Positions 20,849-31,699 of a DNA stretch of 64,000 nucleotides are shown piece after piece. The DNA comes from Salminus brasiliensis. Taxonomy: Eukaryota; Chordata; Actinopteri; Characiformes; Bryconidae. The DNA lies in contig NC_132891.1 in the NCBI RefSeq assembly GCF_030463535.1, positions 8,272,949-8,336,948 on the forward strand, read 5' to 3'. The position numbers and the translations under genes were made by a program. The notes beneath the pieces were generated by a model. That model was given only the letters and a program-made list of their open reading frames with translations. It did no database searches and had not been told where the DNA came from. Each line of letters opens with the position of its first letter. The first letter of the stretch is position 1.

Positions 20849-23839
20849 CTGCATCCATAAGCACATATCCATCATCTCTGCATGGAAGGGATTTGAAGAA
20901 TACAGGATACAGTGAGACATGGTGTAAAAACATTGACATAGAACCTCCATAGACATGCATGGGCAATATAAACCACTACAGTTGTTATAACATACCCCTA
21001 CATAGCTTATTCCCCAATATTCCCCAATAGCTGTCCTATGGTTCAGTCTAACAGTAAGATCTAATAAGGAAAGGAACATGCTATATGTGTTTTTGTATTT
21101 TAAAAAGGAATGGGAATATATTTGTGTAGTACTGATTATAGGCTTATCTGACTCATAATGATACTGAAAGCCTTTTTGGCTTCTTTCATCTATCTACACA
21201 TTTTCCACCCTTTAATCAGACAAACAACCATGTAAGCGTCTACATGCTGTCATGGATATATGCAGAAGGTTTATCTTCACTAAAGAACCTTTAAAAAACG
21301 CTTTTTAAGGAGCGTACTCATTCCTTCCACACACTCTTAACAGGTTCTGTATTTGTGTGTGTTGCTTTACACTAACTAACTCTCACATATTCTTCAATTG
21401 TTGTCTCCAACATCTCCTTTTGTCCACCACAGTCCTGCCTATGATCTTCATCCAACACCAGGACCTCCACATCATTCTCCAAGTCATCCTCACCCTACAA
21501 GAGATGGGGTTCTCAAAAAACCATAGACTGTTAGAACTGTAGTGGAACATACAGTAAACTACCATTTCTAACACACTCATAGAGAAGCTTCCACATACTG
21601 CAGATGCCTCTTCTATGGCTGACTGCAGGACTACCTCTGAACTCTTACCCTCGCTGCTGGCTCTGGCTCAAACCCCGGATTTGCTTCATTACAGTCCAGC
21701 CTGTGAGACGCACTTGCCTCTTTAACCTGCATCAGGACTGTGCAAGCTGGCCTGGAATGAGGGTAAATGGGGGTCTTCATGGCAGTGGTCGGATGTCTGA
21801 GGGATCTGTCACGCTTTTTGATGGTAGGTGAAAGCAATCGCATGTCTTTCTGCTTTGAAGACTCTGGGTGGAAAGCAGGCATGCAGCATTCTCTCTGTGC
21901 TTCTTGGCACTGTTCAAGAACAAAAGTTAATGTTATTAAAGATTCTCGTTGTGCAAATTAATACAGGCAGTCAGTCCTACACTGTTATCAAAGCAGCCAA
22001 GTCCAGTCAGAAGCAAACAGCATCGCTAATATAGGAATACATAACACTGAAGGCCTTCCTGCACTTCTCTTGGAAAGGGGGCTTACAGAGACTGCGACTG
22101 TGGGAGTGCCAAACAGGGGTCTGGCTCTTCACCCTGCCACTGCATACAGGCGTGTCTCGGCACCTCAATGGCCTACAGGAACACAGAAAGAACTCAGTGA
22201 GTGCTATTCACTCACACCTGTAATGGTAAAGGTAAAAAGGTATGCTGTACTATGTACAGCAAAATGTGTCCTCTCCCATCTGTGGTGGTAGCAAACACAC
22301 ACACACTAGTGAACTAGGGGGAGTGAGCACACACAAACAGAGTGGTGGGCAGCCAACTTCAGCACCCAGGGAGCAGAGAGGGTGAAGGACCTTGCTCAAG
22401 GGCCCAACAGTGGCAGCTCGCCGAGACCGGGTATCAAACCCATAACCCTGTCATCAACAGCCCAGAACTCTAACCACTGAGCCACCACTGCCCCTGCTTC
22501 TAAATATTGCTTTATCTAAATATTGCTTATTCTGCTTTTAAATGTAAGGTTTCTGTTGAGAGGTAAAAGCAGTCTGATAGAGACTCACACAAATAGGCAG
22601 AAAAACAATGGAGTCTCCTGAACCATCAGAGTCCACCTGCAAAAACAAACACTTGCTTTAACTCATGTTTGTTCCATGTTTATCTAGTTTTATTTGTTTG
22701 AGTGAACTTGCCTGTGAATTATGTCTAAAATGCGAGAGCTTTTCGCTAACCTCCAGTGGATGGACTCTGTGGAAGACAGTTTCTGGTTTCTGTAAAGTGT
22801 TTAAATTATTATAAAAACATACATATTATAAAAATATACTTAGTGAAAACAATCCAAATATAACAATAACACTGGACTATTTTATATATCATATTCATAT
22901 ATACATATATATAATACTTGTGGGTAGATTTGGGTAGAAGGAGACCAGTTCACCCAAGAAGATCAATTCACCCATACAAAAATCTGACATATGGCAAATG
23001 ATACTTAAAGTAAAGTAAAGTAAAGGTGCACGTATTTGTCCTCCGCATTTAACCCCTCTGGTAGTGAACACACACTCACACACACACATGTGTTAGGGGC
23101 AGTGAGTACACACCCACACCCAGAGCGGTGGGCAGCCAACTCCAGCGCCCGGGGAGCAGAGAGGGTAAAGGGCCTTGCTCAAGGGCCCAACAGTGGCAGC
23201 TTGCCGAGCCCGGGAATCGATACTTTATGCATATGTACTATAACTTAACACACAACAGTTAAATGTAAAAATATTTGATCACAATTTTGGAGCATTTTTA
23301 TTGGTCCATTCATCGTGAGATCCTGACACAATGTAAAGAACAACTGCAGGATTCACATCATGTCAAAAAATAAAAGAATGTCTGAAATAGAGATACAGCT
23401 CAATCCTATTGCAGTCTATAGTAGTACTATAGTATATATAGTAATAGTGTTTTGACCATCAACATTTTTATTATTTAAGATAAGATAATCAATAATATTA
23501 TTTAAGATAATAATAATAAAAATAATATAAGAAAATTAGGTTTTGGTATTTTTACTATTATTATTATTTTATTATGATCTAATGTGATTTAGGAGTTTTC
23601 AGTGTCTCACATTTGGAACAGAGCTGTCCCAGGTAGGAAATTCAGTCTGGGACCACTTGCAGTACTGGTGTAGCCACCATGTCTGTTATGAGTGTTAAGA
23701 GTTTTTTAGTTGGATGAAGACAGAGGATATATACAGAGGATTTCAGTGCAGGATATTGTGTGGATTGAATGTTTTGGCTTCAAACTGCAAAACTATTAAA
23801 AACTATTATAAAAAAAAAAACCTCCAGCCAGTCTCCCAT
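20727..23839 (-). CDS. unrecognised multi-exon gene (possibly decaying) between dffa and pex14
   Basis: Small exons with good splice sites lie in order on the minus strand: 23822-23839 (possible start, MGDWLE), 23611-23682, 22751-22789, 22589-22636, 22087-22172, 21649-21909, 21387-21494, 20727-20848. Phases agree through the first five and again through the last three. The fifth ends in phase 2, whereas the longest open frame of the sixth needs phase 0, so an exon is missed or the frame is broken. The product would be Cys/Trp-containing at the N-terminus, acidic in the middle and Lys/Glu-rich at the C-terminus. I recognise no domain; TWWLHQYCKW is only loosely like a CW zinc finger. It diverges from pex14 with about 130 bases between the two ATGs. 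No equivalent is known to me between human DFFA and PEX14. Confidence 0.5.
21387..21494 (-). CDS. unrecognised gene, acidic exon
   Basis: 108 nt, phase 0 both ends: GEDDLENDVEVLVLDEDHRQ...MLETTIEEY. Acceptor catctcttgtag, donor TAT|gtgaga. Strong acidic bias argues for real coding. Confidence 0.5.
21649..21909 (-). CDS. unrecognised gene, largest exon
   Basis: 261 nt open in the frame CQEAQRECCMPAFHPESS...GFEPEPAAR, with acceptor ttcttgaacag and donor AGG|gtaaga. Read instead in the phase left by the preceding exon it gives AKKHRENAACLLSTQSLQSR and stops at TGA after about 45 codons. One frame must be wrong, or the exon is broken. Confidence 0.45.
22087..22172 (-). CDS. unrecognised gene, exon AIEVPRHACMQWQG...
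   Basis: Acceptor ttctgtgttcctgtag is excellent and donor CTCT|gtaagc is good. 86 nt, ending in phase 2. If the donor is ignored, the frame stops at once (TAA). Confidence 0.45.
22226..22495 (+). repeat. teleost interspersed repeat, copy 1
   Basis: Shares gtgggcagccaact, ggagcagagagggt, ttgctcaagggcccaacag and tggcagct with 22993-23225. Ends gagccaccactgcccc. Known type in fish; class (SINE or DNA element) not settled here. Confidence 0.6.
22589..22636 (-). CDS. unrecognised gene, small exon VDSDGSGDSIVFLPIC
   Basis: 48 nt, phase 0 both ends. Acceptor ttgtttttgcag is excellent; donor TGT|gtgagt is consensus. Confidence 0.5.
22751..22789 (-). CDS. unrecognised gene, small exon KPETVFHRVHPLE
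   Basis: 39 nt, phase 0 both ends, acceptor actttacag and donor GAG|gttagc. Confidence 0.45.
22993..23225 (+). repeat. teleost interspersed repeat, copy 2
   Basis: Begins after (TAAAG)n, includes tttgtcctccgcatttaacc and the shared module ttgctcaagggcccaacag. Truncated relative to copy 1 at the 3' end. Confidence 0.6.
23611..23682 (-). CDS. unrecognised gene, exon 2
   Basis: 72 nt, 24 codons, phase 0 both ends: TWWLHQYCKWSQTEFPTWDS... Acceptor ctcataacag, donor AAT|gtgaga. Four Trp in 24 residues is striking for chance translation. Confidence 0.45.
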
Positions 23840-23966
23840 CCGCCCACACGGGCCTCGGCAGCTCCGACTCGACTACTCAGCCTTTCACAGACTCAAGCAA
23901 TAGAAGCAGAAACTCCGCTTCAGCAACTTGTTAGCTAGCCGGAGCTGAAACTGCAGCCTGAAGACG
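23683..23966. promoter_or_regulatory. presumptive bidirectional promoter of pex14 and the unrecognised gene
   Basis: About 130 bases separate the two predicted ATGs (23839 minus, 23967 plus). Bases 23826-23966 are GC-richer with several CpG, and an A-run sits at 23808-23820. No TATA box. Shared use is inferred from the head-to-head layout. Confidence 0.4.
23822..23839 (-). CDS. unrecognised gene, possible first coding exon
   Basis: ATGGGAGACTGGCTGGAG then GT: MGDWLE, phase 0, joining the next exon in frame. The donor is poor (GAG|gttttt), so the start is tentative. Confidence 0.3.
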
Positions 23967-24002
23967 ATGGCATCCTCGGACCCGTCCGAGCAGCACACTG
24001 AG
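23967..24002 (+). CDS. pex14: pex14 exon 1
   Basis: 36 nt, MASSDPSEQHTE; context gacgATGG is a good Kozak match. The open frame runs on to 24281 but that is intron read-through. Confidence 0.85.
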
Positions 24003-24477
24003 GTATTTAGAAACTCGCTGGCAGCTCTGAGCTCTGGTTCAGGATGCGCTGCAGCGGGCCGCTGTGTGACTGATCAGTCCAGGTGTTGTGGGGCTCCCGC
24101 GGTCCCTCTGTCGGCGGGGGGGAAACTTTTAGCTCTCTGCCTGCTGTCGGCGGCTAGCTGGGTGTTTCTGACAGCTGCAGGCCACACAGAGCTGCTGCCC
24201 GGCAGCATGGCGTTTAGAAACGAATTAGGGGTGCTAACACTTAAACTACTCAGGGTTTCTTTCTGTGTGTTTGTGATGTGAAGATGAAGCCAGCGGCATT
24301 TCTCCACACTGTCATATAACGTTAGCAAGCTAACGGGCTAACTGTGAGCTAGCTGTGCAGAGCTGAGCCTGGTCCAATGTCCACAGCTCCCGGAGTCAGA
24401 TAGCAGGCATGCTAATGTTTACACACAGCTCGACCCTGTCCTGAGCGAGGCAGAGCTACAGCACATGCTAAAGTAAA

Positions 24478-24522
<45 letters not shown>

Positions 24523-25194
24523 TATTTAGCTATCTAGTGTGTCTGTCTGTTTCTGTCTGTCTCTCGCTGTCTATCTGTATATAGTGCTATGTGTCTGTCT
24601 CTCGCTCGCTGTCTATCTGTATATAGTGCTGTGTCTATCTGTTTCTGTCTGTCTCTCGCTCACTGTCTATCTGTATATAGTGCTATGTGTCTGTCTGTCT
24701 CGCTCGCTGTCTATCTGTATATAGTGCTATGTGTCTGTCTGTTTCTGTCTGTCTCGCTCGCTGTCTATCTGTATATAGTGCTATGTGTCTGTCTCGCTCG
24801 CTGTCTATCTGTATATAGTGCTATGTGTCTGTCTGTTTCTGTCTGTCTCGCTCGCTGTCTATCTGTATATAGTGCTATGTGTCTGTCTCTCGCTGTCTAT
24901 CTGTATATAGTGCCATGTGTCTGTCTGTTTTTGTCTGTCTCTCGCTCGCTGTCTACCTGTATATAGTGCTATGTGTCTAACTGTATTTATCTAGCTATTG
25001 ATCTGTCTGTCTGTCTCTCTGTCTATATGTATATACAGATAGAGCTATTTAGTGGTCTACCTATCTACACCATATGTCCACATGTTTGTGGACACCCATT
25101 TATCTAATGAATGCATTCAGCTACTTTAAGTTACAGCCATTGCTGCTATAGAAGTACACACACACACAGCATGTCTAGTCCCTGCATTTGTCAC

Positions 25195-25232
<38 letters not shown>

Positions 25233-28200
25233 GATCCACATATATACCTATAGATATACATCTGTTTTACATCTGTCCTTATGTAAACAAACCATACAGA
25301 TGCCATGCATTAAACTTGAGACTGCAGTGATTGCTCTGTAACAGTGCACAGTGTAGACTAATGTAAGTTATTACTATGATAATATTGTAATCATGATAAT
25401 AATTTACATTGATGCCCTTTGGATGACACTCAACTTTATTAACTTAAATAAAAGGATTCCGAATTAGTGGTGTGTTGGTGCACATTTTCACTTTTTTATA
25501 TAAGTTGTGTGTTCAGGTGAAGATCTATAATTCCATACTGCACAGGTGTTTTATTACAGAATTAAAAAGTAGCTGGTACTTGGCTGGTGCTAAGCTTGGG
25601 TGTAATACTGATAATAAAAATTGTATATTGCATGTCTGGATTCTAAATATCAAGAATTACAATACGTACAAAAGTAATGCAAAGTCTTTTAGCGGTTAAA
25701 CATTATGATTTTTATTTAATAATTAATAAAAAAAAAAGGTCAAATGATTGCGTTAGTGCTGCGAATAGTGCAGTATTTCCATACAGGCTCATTTCTCAAC
25801 TCTTCAGTCAGTACATCTCTGTGCAGAGTGCTCAGTAGTTCTCTTTGGCCGTGTTTGAAGGGTTTGTCTTTGGACACTGTTTATCAGTGTTGGGAAACCC
25901 TGTGAGAGGCTCAGTGTGAAAAGTTCACAACACTTAACTTCCACAGTGTGGGTTCTCACTCACTCACACCACTATTTTCACAACTTTCTGTTGTATCTGG
26001 TTTGGTCATTTTTATCATTAATGTTTAAATAGTCTGACCAGAGGAGGATGGGTCCCCCTTGTGAGTCTTGGTTCCTCCCAAGGTTTCTTCCTCCAGCTCT
26101 GAGGGAGTTTTTCCTTGCCACTGTCGCCGTTGGCTTGCTCATGGGGGTCTTTGATCCTTCATGTTATTTCTTCTTTCTTCTCTGTCTCTGTCCTTTATTA
26201 AGTACTAATTATGTAAAGCTGCTTTGTGACGACAACAGTTGTAAAAAGCTATACAAATAAATCTGTCTTCACAATCACAATCATTGTCTTGACAATCAGA
26301 AATGGAATCAGCGTTTCAGTAACTGTCTTTCAGTGAATGTTTAGAGTAGGCTTTCTGCTAGATTTTGGAGCATTGCTGTGAGGATTTGATTGCATTTAGC
26401 TGCAAGAGTGTTAGTAAGCTCAGGATGTTGAATGATCATCACCCCACCTAATCCTCAACCCATCCCAAAAGTATTGAATGGAGCACCATCCATCATTCTA
26501 GAGAACACAGTTCTACTGCTCTACAGCTCAATGCTGGGGGGCTTTATACCTCTTTAGCCCACACCTGGCATTAGCTATAGTGCAAATAGGTTAATGTTAA
26601 TCTGCTCCAGAGCTCACTATTCTATTGGCAGTACTTCTCTAATATGTACTTAACAAGCTATGTGTATGCATTTTCAAATCTGTGTGAGCAATGGGTGCAA
26701 TTTAAAGTAGAGGAATTCATTAGAATAGGTGTCCACAAACATTTGGACATAGTTTGACATTGTATGTTTTTTTGTGTGTGTGTGTGTCGTTTACAGTTTC
26801 AGAACAAAAAGGGAAAATGGGAATGTTGCAGTGAGGACGCGGGAAAGATTTTCTTATGATGCCTTTTTTTACATGAAGGTCATATTTCTGTTGCTGCATT
26901 ATAGAACAGCACACCACCGCTGCAGAGTCTGCTAAATCTTCCTCAAAGTCTTTCGCAGTCAAATGAGGATTTTGATTTGACTTCCTAGCAATCACGCAGT
27001 TATCACACCTAAACCTTGCCAAACAATGAATGTCTACAAGCCATAAGCCTAACAAGGTTATCTAAGAGCTCAAATCCTTTGGGTTGCCCCAATATTTTAT
27101 TTTTTTTTCACTCTAAAATTGTACAAAACAGAAGTAATACACTAGTCTTGGCTAAATATAGAAAATGTTGGTCTTTAACTAATCTTTAGCTTTTATGCAT
27201 TTTGGAGATCACTTCATCTAGCTAAGGTTTTCTTGGGTAAATAGCAAAGCAAATAGCAAAGCGCTTTGTAAGTCTCTCTGGATAAGACCGTCTGCTAAAT
27301 GCCGTAAATGTAAATGTAATCTTTTACTCAGTTAACTTTTCACAGTTGAAGACTTTTTTTTGCATCCCACTGTAGGTACAATTTTACAATTGTCATTAAA
27401 TAATATATTAACAATAAGAATGCAATTCAATTTTGTACAATTTGAAGACATCAGAAAGTTCTGAATACTGACCTAAAATAATATTCATTTTACTGCAGCT
27501 TTTGGGACCAAAGTAACTTAATTTATACTCATAGCTGTCTCCTGAACTGTGGCACAGACCTCTGATAGCTCTTCCATCAAGTGGTTTCTGAATTCTCTGC
27601 AGATTCTGTAGTTTGTGTTATTGCTCATTTGTGCTGGAGTTGAGCCTGTCTGTGCTGTGAGCTCGCTATCAGCTTCCAGGCTGTGCTGGTATTTTGTTAC
27701 AGTCCTGGCTGATTGTCAGGTTCTTGACTGAAATCCAGCAAGTGAATGAAAGTGCAGAAGCCCTTCTATCCTTTTCACCTTGTAATGGTAGAGGAATCAG
27801 GCTGTAACAGCAAGATTGGTGTTCTAAAAAACAAAGCACAAACAGTCAGTAGTGCTGGGTTAATAGGCAGTATCAAAATAAATGAAACTATACAAGTAAT
27901 ACATTTCTGCACTACATCCATAAATTAAACAGGACTAATTATCATTATCACCTTGTATTTCCATTTTTGCCTATTTTTCACAATTGGACCTGAAGTACTG
28001 ATGATATATAAGGTTTATGAGGACGCTAAAATGACATCATATTGCTCACCTTTACCCCTAATTTCCATGCAACCTTTCTAGCAAAACCTTGACCCATGTC
28101 CATATGCACATGTTGTCAGTCCTGGATCCAGATAGGAATGGGTAGGATGATAGGAATTAGTGATAGGAATGAACTATAATGGTTGCCATCTGAAAGCTGA

Positions 28201-29333
28201 ACACAACTAGAGGACAGTAAAGAACAGAGTTGTGTTATGGACTCGGAGACGGAGTAACATGACGAGGGGACATTAGAGGGAGCATAATCAGTTCACCTGA
28301 GATTTACTGTCCTGAGATGTTATTTAGATGTCTGCTGTGCTTTTTTTGGCAGTGGCTGGAATTTTATTACCTGATTAAGCCCTTTGGACAGGCATGGATC
28401 ACTGACAGCGGAAAACAATGAGTGAATTACCTTTGTTCCATTTTATTGTTAACTTAATAACGGTAGCGTGCTAAGTCACTACATCCTGTGTTCAGTTCTG
28501 AACAGGCAGCTGTTCTTCCACACGCCTCTTCTCCCTTTCGTTTGCATCTCTGGTGATGTTAGGAAGGTTTGGCTGATCTTAAGTCCCTTCTCTTGCAGGA
28601 CGGATAGGCAGGAAGATGTTTGAACAATAATTAGGTATAATAATTTTTTTTTTGCAGCTGTCTGAACTTGTGACAGTACTTTAAGTAATAGCAGTTGTAT
28701 TTTAACCTGTAGACAGTTTTCCCATAGCTACTGACCCTGCTGTCACAACTCAGCTGCTCTTAGTACCATTTCTGCCACCGTTACTTGCTGATCAGATTGC
28801 CCACCTGTGAAGTTGTAGTTCTGAAGGCTTTGTGTACTGTCTGGGTGGTAAGTTGGGCTAGCAGTAATGATGTTTCAGAAAAGGTCTAAAGTATGGAGGC
28901 ATTTTTGAACCAGCTTAATAAAGTGAGCTCTGTCTGCAAGAATACGCTCATCATTCAACAACATCTAACACGACAAACCACTTGAGAGGGATTAAGTTAC
29001 TGTAGGTGCCCAGTCTCCAATGATCTGGTCAGATTTAATAAAGGGACAATAAGTCTATTTGCTAATTCAAAATATAGTTCATATATAGTGTATCTCTGCT
29101 GGGCCTGTGTTAGACATATTAGCTAGTTGTTGAGCAGGAAAATGAGACAGAGGACAAACATTTGTAAATATTTAGGAATCTATTTATTTGTTTACATCTA
29201 ACATTGATTTATATTTTAATGAAAAATACAGTAGTCTAACAAGCCTGTAGAAGACAATAAAAGTGTTATTTTAAAGTGGGCGATGCTGCACATTTTTCAT
29301 TTTCTTTTCATCTAAAAATAATGTAAATCGTTG

Positions 29334-29364
<31 letters not shown>

Positions 29365-29905
29365 TGAATTATTATGTAGGTTTATTTATGAGTTTAAAGA
29401 GAAATAAGAAGTAGGTCAACATTGGTTGAAATATAGAAGTGACTTTAATGTTTAAACTGAAATTAAAAATAGGCTATAAGAGCTTAATTTAATATTTATT
29501 TAATTTAATGTTAATAATAATAATAAAAAGTAAATAGTCTGCATTCTTTTTATCATACACAGCGTCTCTTTTACTCATTTTTAAATGTTCATAAATATGT
29601 TCCCATAATTTGGGGAATTCTGAGTCAGGTACAACCTAACTTCCTACTCCTACTGATCACTGAAACAGTCCTTTCCTCTGCTGTAATAAAAGAGCAACGT
29701 TATCAAAATTCCAAGTTTCCACCTCAGATGTATTCACAATAATGCTGATAGCTCATGTAGCTTTCTATAGCGTTTGAGTAGTCCAGCTAAAGAGGGCGTG
29801 TTGTATGAGTAATGCCTCTAGGTGGAGCTGTAATCCAAGTCTTCAATTCTCTTTTCTTTACAGAGCGGATCTCCAGGAGAAGATGCTCCACCTCGGGAAG
29901 CGCTG
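23967..29905 (+). CDS. pex14: peroxin-14, first two coding exons
   Basis: Pex14 is the peroxisomal membrane docking factor for the PTS1/PTS2 receptors Pex5 and Pex7. Exon 1 (23967-24002) encodes MASSDPSEQHTE and ends GAG|gtattt. Exon 2 (29864-29905) encodes SGSPGEDAPPREAL and ends CTG|gtaagg. Both are phase 0. Together they match the N-terminus of vertebrate Pex14 (human MASSEQAEQPS... then PGSENVLPREPL). The next residues in the family, IATAVKFLQN, begin the conserved Pex5-binding helical domain; I found no exon for them through base 64000, so intron 2 exceeds 34 kb. Long 5' introns are also a feature of human PEX14. The position beside divergent dffa supports the call. Confidence 0.85.
24479..24521 (+). 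repeat. (AC)n microsatellite
   Basis: About 21 AC units directly before the minisatellite. Confidence 0.95.
24536..24977 (+). repeat. minisatellite, unit about 40-57 bp
   Basis: Nine to ten copies of a unit with gctgtctatctgtatatag and tgctatgtgtctgtctg, differing by insertion of tttctgtctgtct and ctcgct blocks. The higher-order pattern alternates long and short units. Confidence 0.9.
25069..25135 (-). mobile_element. family A Tc1-type MITE, end fragment
   Basis: Reverse complement of the right terminus seen at 26690-26757 (gtgtccacaaacat...ggacata), including the aattcattaga-like lead-in. Confidence 0.6.
25196..25232 (+). repeat. (GTCT)n microsatellite
   Basis: About nine TGTC units. Confidence 0.95.
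26040..26270 (+). repeat. dispersed repeat (AAAGCTGCTTTGTGAC family), copy 2
   Basis: Contains ggttcctcccaaggtttctt, gggagtttttccttgccact, taaagctgctttgtgacgac and agctatacaaataaa; a familiar fish repeat. Confidence 0.6.
26335..26757 (+). mobile_element. family A Tc1-type MITE
   Basis: Runs from gtaggctttctgctagattt to gtgtccacaaacatttggac. Shares gagcattgctgtgaggattt and atgttgaatgatca-like segments with the copies at 40.6 and 52.8 kb. Confidence 0.65.
26990..27175. mobile_element. fragment of a TTTGGGCACC-type DNA element
   Basis: agctcaaatcctttgggttgccccaatattt resembles the 3' end of the element at 39115-39680 (agctcagatctctt...gcccaaaca). Confidence 0.35.
27239..27320 (+). mobile_element. 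SINE/LINE2-type 3' tail
   Basis: gtaagtctctctggataaga and gtctgctaaatgccgtaaat form the tail shared by many fish SINEs and L2 LINEs, ending in a TAAATG repeat. No SINE body recognised upstream. Confidence 0.6.
28300..28450. promoter_or_regulatory. candidate conserved non-coding element, pex14 intron 1
   Basis: Repeat-free with homeodomain-type cores (cctgattaagccc, gttaacttaataac). Judged by texture only. Confidence 0.2.
29864..29905 (+). CDS. pex14: pex14 exon 2 (42-nt small exon)
   Basis: Acceptor cttttctttacag, 14 codons ending PPREAL, donor gtaagg. Flanked by introns of 5.9 kb and over 34 kb. Confidence 0.85.
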
Positions 29906-30189
29906 GTAAGGCATTGCTCTGAATATCAACTCCACCCTCACTGAACCCTTCTGAAACAGAACAGTCTGAACAGGTGCTCTTAACATGCCTGATTAGACCA
30001 ACCTTCTCGTGCACTTATGAGTGATGGCTTTAGGCCTCGCAATCTGATCTGGATTTACACACAGTAAAGACATTTAGTACAGGTTTGCTAATGAGGACAG
30101 TTTGGACCTCTTTCAGTACAGGTTGGTACAACTGTGTTAGCATGAATCACATCAAGATATTGTAGAATATTACCAACTGTGTTAAGGAA

Positions 30190-30190
<1 letters not shown>

Positions 30191-30285
<95 letters not shown>
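30191..30285 (+). repeat. (TG)n(TA)n compound microsatellite
   Basis: About 20 TG units then over 25 TA units. Confidence 0.97.
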
Positions 30286-30288
<3 letters not shown>

Positions 30289-30363
30289 ATTAAACAAAAT
30301 AAAGGAGCAACGTCATTAAAATTCCAACTCATAGATTCAGCGGATGTTAATGTCCAACGATTT

Positions 30364-30367
<4 letters not shown>

Positions 30368-30418
<51 letters not shown>
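30368..30418 (+). repeat. (TA)n microsatellite
   Basis: About 25 AT units. Confidence 0.97.
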
Positions 30419-30420
<2 letters not shown>

Positions 30421-30564
30421 TGTAATAAAAAAGGTAACCATCAAGCTGGTAAATACATGTACAAAGATGACATCAGGGCAAAATATTTGCATAAATTTGA
30501 GCATAGCATAATGTTCTGCTTAAATTTAGAACTAGACATAACAGAAACGATGATGGCTGATTAT

Positions 30565-30595
30565 TTGTTTGTTTGTTTGTTTGTTTGTTTGTTTT
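30565..30595 (+). repeat. (GTTT)n microsatellite
   Basis: Seven to eight GTTT units. Confidence 0.95.
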
Positions 30596-31079
30596 AAATC
30601 CGTGATCCCTCATGCAAGATGCTTTGTTACCAACTGTGTTTATGAAAAGACTGCTATACCAAAGGTAAAAGCTGCCACAGACGTGTTATAACAACGTCTG
30701 TTTTAACATCTGACATCACAGACAGCATCAGGGTAATATTTTTGCATAAATTTATTTGGGTTCAGCATAATATTTTGCATAAATTTAGAACTAGACATAA
30801 TATGATGACGACTGAGATTATTTATTTGTCTTTGTCTTTTTGACGAGCAGCCGTAATCAGCCTTATTCTAATTATTTCAGCCGTTTTTTTTCCTCATGTT
30901 TTTTTTTTATTTCTCTAGAAGTTATTGTAGTTAAGCCTGTTTACTGTTTTATATGTAATACAAAACCTAGAATCGAACCCATGCTCTTTGTGTTTCCTCT
31001 CTCACCAGCACACACATTGCCTGCAGCTTGTTTTGTAACATCCGGATGATTAGTTTCTGAATTGTTCCTTTTTGTTTAA

Positions 31080-31620
31080 TGTGATTTCACGGCATATATG
31101 ATCTCAAACCGAGCTCAGAGCGCTCGCCTCAAAAGCGGAAAAAATGTGGATTATTAAGGCTCCTCGGCTTCCTAACCGGTCGACAAGTCGCCTTTTTTCC
31201 CCCTCCTTTTCTCTTTTTGATGAGCTGCTCTTTCCCAGTTAAGTGGATTATTACAGTGCTGGATAATTCATGTCACAAGGCATTATTTGGATGAGGTGAA
31301 TAATTGAAATCTGTGTCTGAAAGGATTTGATGTGGATGAGAGGAAGGGGACTGGTGGCAGGATTGGAGGGAGTCGGAGGCAGGCTCTGGGCGGGTGTGCC
31401 GGGGTGTCAGGCTGGGGACAGCACTCATGCTAACAGGTTCTGACTCACCTCGCCGGGATGGGCGGCCCTCACTCCTCGGTGGCAGGCAGCCCCGGCCGTC
31501 TGAGCCGTAGCAGGTTTGGACCTGCGCTCCGCTCTGAGCTGTCAGTCAAAACCAGCACCAGTCCCATTCAAGCCTGAATGAAGCTCGCCTCCGGGGGCTG
31601 GCATTCCCACCCAGCTCACC
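31080..31620. promoter_or_regulatory. candidate conserved non-coding block
   Basis: About 540 bases free of repeats with intact CpGs and AT-rich motifs in GC-rich context (gtggattattacag, ggataattcatgtc, ggtgaataattgaaat). Suggestive of a developmental enhancer; inference only. Confidence 0.25.
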
Positions 31621-31639
31621 AGCTCAGTCTCTGTGGTTC

Positions 31640-31642
<3 letters not shown>

Positions 31643-31696
<54 letters not shown>
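31643..31696 (+). repeat. (CT)n microsatellite
   Basis: About 27 CT units. Confidence 0.97.

Positions 31697-31699
<3 letters not shown>

Larger units (their letters stand above)
24003..29863 (+). other. pex14 intron 1
   Basis: 5.9 kb. Holds a CA microsatellite, a 50-60 bp minisatellite, a (GTCT)n run and dispersed repeats (listed). Bases 27320-29860 are largely repeat-poor; 28300-28450 is noted as a candidate conserved element. Confidence 0.6.

Noticed and set aside
23967..24281. 104-codon frame starting at the pex14 ATG
   Set aside because: Only the first 12 codons match Pex14; GAG|gtattt is a donor and the rest is intron read-through.
24539..24966. Long open frames repeating LAVYLYIVLCVCL
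   Set aside because: Translation of the minisatellite; the period is set by DNA repeats and there is no codon or splice signal.
30088..30597. Open frames rich in YIYIYI and VCVCVC
   Set aside because: TA and TG microsatellites read as protein.
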